Below are positions 1-6,830 of a stretch of 64,000 nucleotides of DNA, piece after piece. The DNA comes from Actinomadura_C alba (GTDB lineage Bacteria > Actinomycetota > Actinomycetes > Streptosporangiales > Streptosporangiaceae). Both the position numbers and the translations under genes were made by a program. The stretch covers positions 310,001 to 374,000 of the forward strand of contig NZ_BAAAOK010000006.1 in the NCBI RefSeq assembly GCF_039530285.1, given 5' to 3'. The notes below the pieces were generated by a model. That model had not been told where the DNA came from and made no database searches. It was given only the letters and a program-made list of their open reading frames with translations. Position 1 is the stretch's first letter, and each line of letters begins with the position of its first letter.

Positions 1-276
1 CATCTGAGCGAGCTCGTCCGGGGACTTCATCGCCCCGGTGACCATCCAGAACAGCGGGAAGACGAAGATGGCGGTGAAGCTCACCAGCACGCCGATCAGG
101 GTGGCCCAGTAGATCCGCCGGCCCCAGCGGGAGTTCCGCTGTTGTGCCGAGACGATCGTACGGACCTCGGTGGTCGGCTTGCGGCGCCGCCTGGCCCGGT
201 GCCGGGCCGCGCCCTGGCGCCGCGGGCCGGCCGGCTCCTCGACGGTCGGCTCCCGGAGAGCGGTGAGATTGGACAT
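1..276 (-). CDS. Carbohydrate ABC transporter permease, MalG-type (partial, N-terminus only)
   Basis: This gene runs off the left edge of the window, so only its first 92 codons are visible. The product begins MSNLTALREP, has a basic Arg-rich cytoplasmic stretch (about residues 24-60) and then a first membrane segment around residues 58-80. The segment ends in FPLFWMVTGAMKSPDEL, which is the typical start of MalG/CUT1-type sugar permeases, where a periplasmic loop follows TM1. It starts 8 bases after the stop of the upstream permease gene, so the two form one operon and probably one heterodimeric channel. It should import the oligosaccharide captured by the binding lipoprotein encoded at 1299-2654. 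Seen: N-terminus and TM1. Inferred: the CUT1 assignment, from the neighbours. Confidence 0.88.
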   Translation of the reverse strand, partial: MSNLTALREPTVEEPAGPRRQGAARHRARRRRKPTTEVRTIVSAQQRNSRWGRRIYWATLIGVLVSFTAIFVFPLFWMVTGAMKSPDELAQM

Positions 277-284
277 GCGGGTCC

Positions 285-1205
285 CTAGCCATTCTTCTCG
301 CGCGATATGCGCAAGTACGCGACGGAGAAAACCATCAAAACGAGCATGAGCATCAGGCCCAGCGCGCTGCCCGCGCCGAAGTTGGTGAAGTTGAACGCGT
401 ACTGGTACATCAGGTAGACGACGCTGACGGTGGCGTTCTCCGGCCCGCCTCCGGTGAGCAGGTACGGCTCGATGAAGACCTGCATCGTGGCGATGATCTG
501 CAGGAGCAGCATCACCGCCAGGATCAGCTTGGTCTGCGGGATCGTGACGTGCCAGATCCGCCGGATGATGCCGGCGCCGTCCAGCTCGGCCGCCTCGTAA
601 AGCTCGCTGGGGATCGTCTGCAGTGCGGCGAGGTAGATCAGCGTGCCGCTGCCGAGGTTCATCCAGGTCGACACGATGACCAGGGAGAGCAACGCCGTGC
701 TGGTCGAGTCGAGCCAGCTGAGCCCCGGCAGGTTCGCCAGCCCGAGCATCTGGTTGAACAGGCCAGGTCCCGGGTCGTAAAACCACTTGAACAGCAGCAC
801 CGCGACGGCCGGCGGCAGCATGACCGGAAGGTAGACGACGAACCGCAGATAAGCCCGCGCGTGCCGCAACTCATTGAGGACGATCGCGATGAGGAACGGG
901 ATCGCATATCCGAAGACCAGCGCCAGCAGGGTGAACACCACGGTGTTCACCCAGGCGGGCTTGAACGCAGAGTCCTCGAACACGGTCTTGAAGTTGTCAA
1001 AGCCCACCCACACGGGTGGGTCGACGAAGTTGTTCTCCTGAAAGCTCAGGATGAACTCACGGATGATCGGATACCAGGAGAAGAACGCGAAGCAGATCAG
1101 CGCCCCGCTCAGAAAGCCGTACGCCGACAGGTTGCGGCGCAGGTTCCGCTTGAACCTGGTGGGTTTCCGCTTCCCGCCGGGCCGGGTGGGGCTCGCTACG
1201 GCCAT
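285..1205 (-). CDS. Carbohydrate ABC transporter permease, MalF/UgpA-type
   Basis: A 306-residue inner-membrane permease of the CUT1 sugar-importer type. The N-terminus is basic (MAVASPTRPGGKRKPTRFKR) and is followed by about six hydrophobic segments. The cytoplasmic EAA loop is visible as YEAAELDGAGIIRRIWHVTIP, which docks on the ATPase. The start was placed at 1205 because an excellent GGAGGA ribosome site lies 7 bases upstream; an in-frame upstream extension to 1271 has no such signal. It sits between the binding-protein gene (upstream) and the second permease gene (downstream, 8-base gap). No ATPase gene is visible. In actinobacteria such importers commonly share a distant MsiK-type ATPase, which is family knowledge and not shown here. 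Confidence 0.93.
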   Translation of the reverse strand: MAVASPTRPGGKRKPTRFKRNLRRNLSAYGFLSGALICFAFFSWYPIIREFILSFQENNFVDPPVWVGFDNFKTVFEDSAFKPAWVNTVVFTLLALVFGYAIPFLIAIVLNELRHARAYLRFVVYLPVMLPPAVAVLLFKWFYDPGPGLFNQMLGLANLPGLSWLDSTSTALLSLVIVSTWMNLGSGTLIYLAALQTIPSELYEAAELDGAGIIRRIWHVTIPQTKLILAVMLLLQIIATMQVFIEPYLLTGGGPENATVSVVYLMYQYAFNFTNFGAGSALGLMLMLVLMVFSVAYLRISREKNG

Positions 1206-1298
1206 CGGTGTTCCTCCAACGCGCATCCGATCCGTACTCGTTGTGCGAGGTGCCGGCCCAGTAGTGGGCATGGACCGGCACCCCTGGTCTCGGGTCGG

Positions 1299-2654
1299 CT
1301 AGCTCTTGGCCAGCAGCGCGTTGACCTTCGCCTCGGCATCGGACAGCAGCTTGCTGACGTCGGCGTCCTGCCTGGTCAGTACGGCCGACATCGGGGTGTC
1401 CAGGACCGCGTAGATCTCCTGGGCGAGCGGTGGCTCGGGCTTGGCGGCGACGTTGGCGGTGCCGGCCGCGTACGGCGCGAAGTTCTCCACGGGCACCGTG
1501 GCGTTCGCCTTACGGTCGGCGGCGATCTGCTGGCCGGGCGGCGTCGTGCCGTACAGGTCCGGGATGGGCAGGCCGACCGGCCTTCCGACGGCCTTGAGGC
1601 GCGGGTAGTCGAACTGGCCCTTGCCGGGTGTCAGGTACTGGTACTCGAGCCAGAGCAGGCCCGCCTTGATCTTCTCAGGGGAGGCCTTGCGGTTGAACAT
1701 GTACCCGGAGCCGCCGTTCAGCGCGGCAGTGGCCTCGGGCTGCGCGGTCACCCCGAAGTCCTCGATCTTCCCGCGGAACTTGTCCTGCAGGTCCCGGGTC
1801 ACGTCCGGAGCGCCGAGCATCATGCCCATCCGGCCTCCGGCCATCTGCTGCATCAGGTCTTCCCACTTGATCGAACGGCGGGTGCCCATGCTGTTGTCGG
1901 TCCAGCGCATGTCCTTCAGCGTCTGCAGGACCGCCTTGCCCTGGTCGGTGTTGAAGGCCGCCTTGGTGCCGTCGGGCGTGACCGCGTCCCCGCCCCGGCC
2001 GTACAGCGACGCGGTGAAGTGCCAGCCGCCGGTGTTGCCCCCGCTGTACTCGCCGAAGCCGACGTAGCCGGCGCCGAGCCCGGCGATCTTCTTCGCGGCC
2101 TCACGTACCTCCGCCCACGTCTTGGGCGGGTTGTTCGGGTCGAGGCCGGCCTTGGTGAAGAGCTTGCGGTTGTAGACCAGGCCCATCCCGTACCCGTCCC
2201 GGGGCACTCCGTAGGTCTTGCCGCCGCTCTTGAAGATGTTCGTGACGTCGGGCCGCAGGTCCTTCCCGTTCTTGAGGGCACCGACGTAGGAGGAGATGTC
2301 GGTGGCCTGGCCCTGCTGGATGATGCGCGCGACGTTGGGGAAGTTGACGTAGAAGACGTCCTCGAGCTGCCCACCGGCGAGCTTGGCCTCGAACGTCTTC
2401 GGTTCGTAGCAGGGGAACGCGTCCTTGCTGACGACCTTGATGTTCGGGTGCAGCTTCTCGAACGCGACGACGTCCTCGTCCCAGAGCCTGCGCTCCTCCT
2501 TGGCGGTCTTCGGCGGCTGGCAGGCGACCGTGACCGATACCTGGCCGGGGGTGGCGCCGGCGCCCGAGTCGCCGTCACCGTCATCTCCGCCGCAACCGGC
2601 GGCGGTCAGTGCGATCCCCGTGACCAGCAGGATCGTGAGCTTACGGGATTTCAT
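1299..2654 (-). CDS. Extracellular sugar-binding lipoprotein of ABC importer
   Basis: A roughly 450-residue solute-binding protein (family 1, MalE/UgpB-like). The N-terminus is MKSRKLTILLVTGIALTAAG followed by Cys, a clear lipoprotein signal with lipobox AAGC, so the mature protein should be lipid-anchored outside the membrane. The body has the usual features of the family, including ETKTFEAKLAGGQLEDVFYV-like and YGVPRDGYGMGLVYNRKLF segments. A strong AGGAGG site precedes both a TTG at 2657 and an ATG at 2654; I chose the ATG. It is the first gene of the importer operon. The adjacent LacI gene and the GH87-like glycosidase suggest that the ligand is an alpha-glucan oligosaccharide; that substrate is inference. 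Confidence 0.93.
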   Translation of the reverse strand: MKSRKLTILLVTGIALTAAGCGGDDGDGDSGAGATPGQVSVTVACQPPKTAKEERRLWDEDVVAFEKLHPNIKVVSKDAFPCYEPKTFEAKLAGGQLEDVFYVNFPNVARIIQQGQATDISSYVGALKNGKDLRPDVTNIFKSGGKTYGVPRDGYGMGLVYNRKLFTKAGLDPNNPPKTWAEVREAAKKIAGLGAGYVGFGEYSGGNTGGWHFTASLYGRGGDAVTPDGTKAAFNTDQGKAVLQTLKDMRWTDNSMGTRRSIKWEDLMQQMAGGRMGMMLGAPDVTRDLQDKFRGKIEDFGVTAQPEATAALNGGSGYMFNRKASPEKIKAGLLWLEYQYLTPGKGQFDYPRLKAVGRPVGLPIPDLYGTTPPGQQIAADRKANATVPVENFAPYAAGTANVAAKPEPPLAQEIYAVLDTPMSAVLTRQDADVSKLLSDAEAKVNALLAKS

Positions 2655-2794
2655 CAACGAACTTCCTCCTGGTGTGGCACACCGCTGCGGCTGAGGTCTC
2701 GGCCCCCGACATCCCAGGCCCGCCCGGCAAGGTCACCTTGCTGTTACGGGCTTATTTCGCGTACCGGTGCCCGAAACATATGAGGACGGACAAG

Positions 2795-2830
2795 CTATTG
2801 CAATAGTTCAGCAGAAGTTCGCAAGAGTTC
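2795..2830. promoter_or_regulatory. Candidate operator cluster upstream of the sugar importer
   Basis: The 344-base gap between the importer and the LacI gene contains a perfect 12-base palindrome, CTATTGCAATAG (2795-2806). It is immediately followed by three direct AGTTC repeats at 2805, 2816 and 2826, spaced 11 and 10 bases, so they lie on one face of the helix. The TTGCAA core resembles the TTGCG/CGCAA half-sites of the LacI auto-operator at 4054-4067. I read this as the control region of the importer operon, which starts at 2654. Nothing else in the gap looks coding. Confidence 0.5.
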
Positions 2831-2989
2831 AACAGTCTGCGCCCCGGCGCGCACACAGGCACGACAACGGCAACAGCGGCACGACAAGAGCGTCCGAGGA
2901 GTCGACGGCACGAGGGGCCGGACCGAAGCCGGCACCCTTCAGGCGGGAACAGGAGATTCCGCCCCCGCTCATGGGGGGTCGGTGAGCGG

Positions 2990-4030
2990 CTAACCGCCGA
3001 CGGCGCCGAGGGAGGTGACCCGGCTCGCCGAGGAGGCCGGTGCCGTCGACGCCCGGACCACCAGCTCGGGTTCGAACAGCAGCTCGTCGTTGGGCACCCT
3101 GGCCTTGTCGATCTGGGCCACCAGCATGTCCACCGCGGCCCGGCCCATCGCCTCGATCGGCTGGCGGACCGTCGTGAGCGGCGGATCCATGCAGGTCATC
3201 AGGGCCGAGTCGTCATAGCCGATCACCGAGATGTCGGCCGGCACCGACAGGCCACGGCGGCGGGCCGCCCGGATCGCGCCCATGGCGAGCACGTCGCTCG
3301 CGCACACGATGCCGGTCACGCCCTTGTCCAGGAGCCGGCCGGTCGCCGCGTGGCCGCCCTCGAGGGAGAAGGTCGTGTGCTCGACGAGCTCGGGCCCGGT
3401 GGGCAGGCCGGGCCGGGACAGGCCGAGATAGGCCTCCAGCTTGCGCCGCGAGGGCATGTGGTCGGGCGGGCACAGGACCATGCCGATGCGCTCGTGCCCG
3501 AGGGCGGCCAGGTGCCCCACCGCCTGCTCCGTCGCCACGGCGTCGTCGCACGAGACCCGCGGGAAGCCGAGGTGGTCGACTGCCGCGTTGACCAGCACGG
3601 TGGGCAGGCCCCGCTCGACCAGCCGCTCGTAGTGGTCGTGCGAGGCGTCCGCCTGCGCGTAGAGCCCGCCCGCGAACATCACGCCCGACACCTGTTGCTG
3701 GAGCAGCAACTCCACGTACTCGGCCTCGGACACCCCGCCCACGGTGCGCGTGCACAGGACCGGGGTGAGCCCCTGCTGGGCGAGCGCGCCGCCGACGACC
3801 TCGGCGAAGGCCGGGAAGATGGGGTTCTGCAGCTCCGGCAGCACCAGGCCGACCAGGCGCGCGCGGTCGCCGCGCAACTGCGTCGGCCGCTCGTAGCCCA
3901 GCACGTCGAGGGCGGTGAGCACCGACTCGCGCGTCGCTTCCGAGACGCCGGGCCGGCCGTTGAGCACCCGGCTCACGGTCGCCTCGCTCACCCCGACCTT
4001 CTTGGCCACGTCGGCAAGTCGTCGTGTCAT
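2990..4030 (-). CDS. LacI-family transcriptional regulator
   Basis: A 346-residue LacI/GalR-type repressor. The N-terminal helix-turn-helix is unmistakable (LADVAKKVGVSEATVSRVLN, about residues 5-25), with the hinge helix following near residue 50. The periplasmic-binding-like sensor domain fills residues 60-340 (VGLVLPELQNPIFPAFAEVV and VIGYDDSALMTCMDPPLTTV). The start at 4030 is the ATG just before the helix-turn-helix; a longer in-frame extension would add 42 non-family residues and run through the operator at 4054-4067. It lies between the importer operon and the GH87 gene, so it is the likely local regulator of both, probably responding to an imported oligosaccharide. It should repress its own transcription. 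Confidence 0.93.
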   Translation of the reverse strand: MTRRLADVAKKVGVSEATVSRVLNGRPGVSEATRESVLTALDVLGYERPTQLRGDRARLVGLVLPELQNPIFPAFAEVVGGALAQQGLTPVLCTRTVGGVSEAEYVELLLQQQVSGVMFAGGLYAQADASHDHYERLVERGLPTVLVNAAVDHLGFPRVSCDDAVATEQAVGHLAALGHERIGMVLCPPDHMPSRRKLEAYLGLSRPGLPTGPELVEHTTFSLEGGHAATGRLLDKGVTGIVCASDVLAMGAIRAARRRGLSVPADISVIGYDDSALMTCMDPPLTTVRQPIEAMGRAAVDMLVAQIDKARVPNDELLFEPELVVRASTAPASSASRVTSLGAVGG

Positions 4031-4053
4031 GACGGCAAGCCTACGACAGGGAG

Positions 4054-4067
4054 CGCAAGCGGTTGCG
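4054..4067. promoter_or_regulatory. LacI-type operator (auto-operator)
   Basis: The sequence CGCAAGCGGTTGCG has perfect 5-base inverted arms (CGCAA/TTGCG) around a central CG, the classic layout of LacI-family operators. It lies 24 bases upstream of the LacI start codon, where a bound repressor would block transcription of its own gene. Confidence 0.75.
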
Positions 4068-4209
4068 GGCTCCTGCCCAGGAATGACGGGACCTCCGGCC
4101 CGCACGCGAGGGCGGCGCCGACCGATCGCGGGCGACGGGTGGGATCGTTCCAACACCGGTTGACCTGTACACCGCTATTTCCGTAGCCCTACTAGGAATT
4201 TGTAAGCTT

Positions 4210-4238
4210 CTGTCAAGTCATTGCAAGACCCTGTCAAG
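4210..4238. promoter_or_regulatory. CTGTCAAG direct repeats upstream of the GH87 gene
   Basis: Two identical CTGTCAAG octamers start at 4210 and 4231, exactly 21 bases (two helical turns) apart, with a TTGCAAG element between them. They lie in the 336-base gap between the LacI gene and the glycosidase, about 130-150 bases upstream of the glycosidase start. The TTGCAA core is shared with the element upstream of the importer operon, so co-regulation is plausible. The rest of the gap shows no coding potential. Confidence 0.4.
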
Positions 4239-4366
4239 CGACTTATCGTGTGGCGCACTCCCGGTAGCCGTCACACAGCAGAGTCGGCGCCACCCCGCCG
4301 GGCACAGGCGGTCCCCGCTTCCGTGACCGCCTTCGCGTCCCGGCGCCGACGCGGAAGGGTCACGCG

Positions 4367-6685
4367 ATGAAGAGACCTGGCCACCCCCCGGATTACAGGA
4401 TCACCACCCACGCCACCGGACGTCCCGCCGTCATCGTCGCGATCATGATGTTGATCGCCCTCGTGTTCTCGCTCGTCACCGCGCTGCCGTCACTGATGCG
4501 GCCCGCCGCCGCCGAGGCGGTGGCCGAATCGCCGTTCGACGTCCCGGGCCGCGGCGCGACCGTCCCCTTCACCGAGATCGAGGCGGAGGACGCCGCCACG
4601 AACGGCGAGCTCATCGGGCCGGACCGCGTGTACACCCGCCTGCCGTCCGAGGCCTCCGGCCGCAGGGCGGTCCGGCTGAGCGCCGCCGGCCAGTACGTCG
4701 AGTTCACCCTCACCAAGCCGGCCAACGCGATGTCGGTCCGCTACAGCGTGCCCGACAACGCCGCGGGCACCGGGCTGACCGCGCCCGTCGACCTGCGGAT
4801 CAACGGCACCAAGCTCAAGGACCTGTCGTTCACGTCCAGGTACGGCTGGTACTACGGCGGCTACCCCTTCGGCAACAACCCCGGCGCCGGCAGCCCGCAC
4901 CACTTCTACGACGAGACCCGCACCATGTTCGGCTCGACGCTGGCGGCCGGGACCAAGGTGCGCGTGCAGGTCGCCTCGACGTCGATCTCGCCGTGGTTCG
5001 TCGTCGACCTGGCCGACTTCGAACTGGTCCCCGACCCCATCGCCCGCCCGTCCGGCTCACTGTCGGTCGAGGACTACGGCGCTGACCGCACCGGCGCCGC
5101 CGACTCCACGGCGGCCGTGCAGGCCGCCGTCGACGCGGGCCGGACCCAGGGCCGGGTGGTCTGGATTCCCCAGGGCACCTTCAAGGTGACGAACCACATC
5201 ATCGTCGACAACGTGACGCTGCGCGGCGCCGGTCCCTGGTACAGCGTGCTGGGCGGCAACCGCGTGGGCGTGTACGGCAAATACGTCGCCGACGGCGGCC
5301 CGAGCCGCAACGTCCAGCTCAGGGACTTCGCGATCATGGGCGAGGTCACGGAGCGCAATGACGGCGACCAGGTCAACGCCATCGGGGGCGCGATGAGCGA
5401 CTCGGTGGTCTCGAACGTCTGGATGCAGCACAACAAGGTCGGCGCCTGGATGGACGGCCCGATGAACAACTTCACCATCACCGGCAGCCGCATCCTGGAC
5501 CAGACCGCCGACGGTGTGAACTTCCACCGCGGCGTCACGAACTCGACGGTCACGAACACGTTCGTGCGGAACATGGGTGACGACGGCCTGGCGATGTGGG
5601 CCGAGACCGACAACAACGTCGGCAACAGGTTCACGTTCAACACGGTCGTGGTACCGGTCCTCGCCAACAACATCGCGATCTACGGCGGCCGCGACATCAC
5701 CGTGAGCGACAACGTGCTGACCGACACCGTCACCAACGGCGGCGGGCTGCACGTCGGCAACCGCTACCCCGGGGTGAACGGCCCCACCGCCGTGTCCGGC
5801 ACGTTCACGCTGGCCCGCAACACCCTCATCCGGGCCGGGAACTCCGACTACAACTGGAACTTCGGCGTCGGCGCCATCTGGTTCAACGGGCTCAACCAGC
5901 CGATCTCGGGCGCCGCCATCAACGTCACCGACACCGACGTCCTCGACAGCTCGTACGCCGCGATCCACACCATCGAGGGGAGCGTGACCGGCGTCAACTT
6001 CAACAACGTCAACATCGACGGCACCGGTACCTTCGCCCTGCAGCTCCAGGCGCCGGGCTCGGCGAGCTTCACCAACGTCCGGGCGCAGCGGATCGGGTAC
6101 TCGGGCCCCATCTACAGCTGCCTGGGCAACGGGTTCACCATCAACCAGGGCTCGGGCAACTCGGGGTGGTACACCTCCACCCCCTACTGCGGGCCCTGGC
6201 CCGCGCCGGTGTACGGCGGCGGAGGCGGCGACCCGACCCCGACGCCCCCGGGCTGCCAGGTCGGCACGGGCAACGTCGCCGCGCGCAAGCCGATCAGTGC
6301 GAGCGGCCACACCCAGTCGTACGTCGCCGCGAACGCCAACGACGGTGACAGCAGCAGCTACTGGGAGAGCCCCAACAACGCCTTCCCGCAGACGCTGACC
6401 GTGGACCTCTGCGGCACGGTCAACGCCCGGCGGGTCGTGCTCAAGCTGCCGCCCTCGGCGGCGTGGGCCACCCGCACGCAGACCATCGCGGTGCTGGGCT
6501 CGGCGAACGGCACCGACTTCAGCACGCTGGCGGGCGCCGCCGGCCGTACCTTCGACCCGGCCACGGGCAACACCGCGACCATCACCCTGCCCGGGACCGG
6601 TGCGCGGTACCTGCGGCTGAACTTCACCGGCAACACCGGCTGGCCGGCCGGTCAGGCGTCCGAGTTCGAGGTTTACGCCTCGTAG
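4367..6685 (+). CDS. Secreted multidomain glycosidase, probable GH87 alpha-1,3-glucanase (mycodextranase/mutanase)
   Basis: A 772-residue secreted enzyme. Residues 21-50 are a signal sequence (AVIVAIMMLIALVFSLVTAL, cleavage near AAAEA). Residues 65-222 look like a CBM6/35-type beta-sandwich (TEIEAEDAATNG start). Residues 230-610 form a right-handed beta-helix (VEDYGADRTGAADSTAAVQAAV). After a Gly/Pro/Thr linker (617-628), residues 630-772 are a discoidin-like (F5/8C) domain. D382 in ADGVNFHRG and D405/D406 in GDDGLAMW have the 23-residue spacing I recall for the three catalytic Asp residues of GH87 alpha-1,3-glucanases; this is the main reason for the family call. It should cut alpha-1,3-glucan outside the cell and feed the neighbouring importer. 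The GGAAGGG ribosome site supports the start. Other pectate-lyase-like enzymes are the alternative. Confidence 0.85.
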   Translation: MKRPGHPPDYRITTHATGRPAVIVAIMMLIALVFSLVTALPSLMRPAAAEAVAESPFDVPGRGATVPFTEIEAEDAATNGELIGPDRVYTRLPSEASGRRAVRLSAAGQYVEFTLTKPANAMSVRYSVPDNAAGTGLTAPVDLRINGTKLKDLSFTSRYGWYYGGYPFGNNPGAGSPHHFYDETRTMFGSTLAAGTKVRVQVASTSISPWFVVDLADFELVPDPIARPSGSLSVEDYGADRTGAADSTAAVQAAVDAGRTQGRVVWIPQGTFKVTNHIIVDNVTLRGAGPWYSVLGGNRVGVYGKYVADGGPSRNVQLRDFAIMGEVTERNDGDQVNAIGGAMSDSVVSNVWMQHNKVGAWMDGPMNNFTITGSRILDQTADGVNFHRGVTNSTVTNTFVRNMGDDGLAMWAETDNNVGNRFTFNTVVVPVLANNIAIYGGRDITVSDNVLTDTVTNGGGLHVGNRYPGVNGPTAVSGTFTLARNTLIRAGNSDYNWNFGVGAIWFNGLNQPISGAAINVTDTDVLDSSYAAIHTIEGSVTGVNFNNVNIDGTGTFALQLQAPGSASFTNVRAQRIGYSGPIYSCLGNGFTINQGSGNSGWYTSTPYCGPWPAPVYGGGGGDPTPTPPGCQVGTGNVAARKPISASGHTQSYVAANANDGDSSSYWESPNNAFPQTLTVDLCGTVNARRVVLKLPPSAAWATRTQTIAVLGSANGTDFSTLAGAAGRTFDPATGNTATITLPGTGARYLRLNFTGNTGWPAGQASEFEVYAS

Positions 6686-6696
6686 CCCGGAGCCGT

Positions 6697-6730
6697 ACGG
6701 CTCGGAGGGGCCGCCACCCCTCCGAGCCGT
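6697..6730 (+). terminator. Strong hairpin terminator after the GH87 gene
   Basis: A perfect 14-base inverted repeat (ACGGCTCGGAGGGG and its complement) with a 6-base loop begins 11 bases after the glycosidase stop codon. There is no T-run, which is usual for actinobacterial terminators. Confidence 0.8.
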
Positions 6731-6830
6731 GCCGCCTCCGTCGGCCGTGACGGGCCGGCGGTCATTGTCGAGACGGCCCGCGGCGGGCACTCTCTGGGGA
6801 TGGGCAGTCGTCCACTGGAGGTGCGCCGGT

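Noticed and set aside
549..2783. A 744-codon plus-strand frame opposite the sugar importer
   Set aside because: It is a shadow on the strand opposite two clear genes; its composition is disordered Arg/Gly/Asp/Val-rich with no family motifs.
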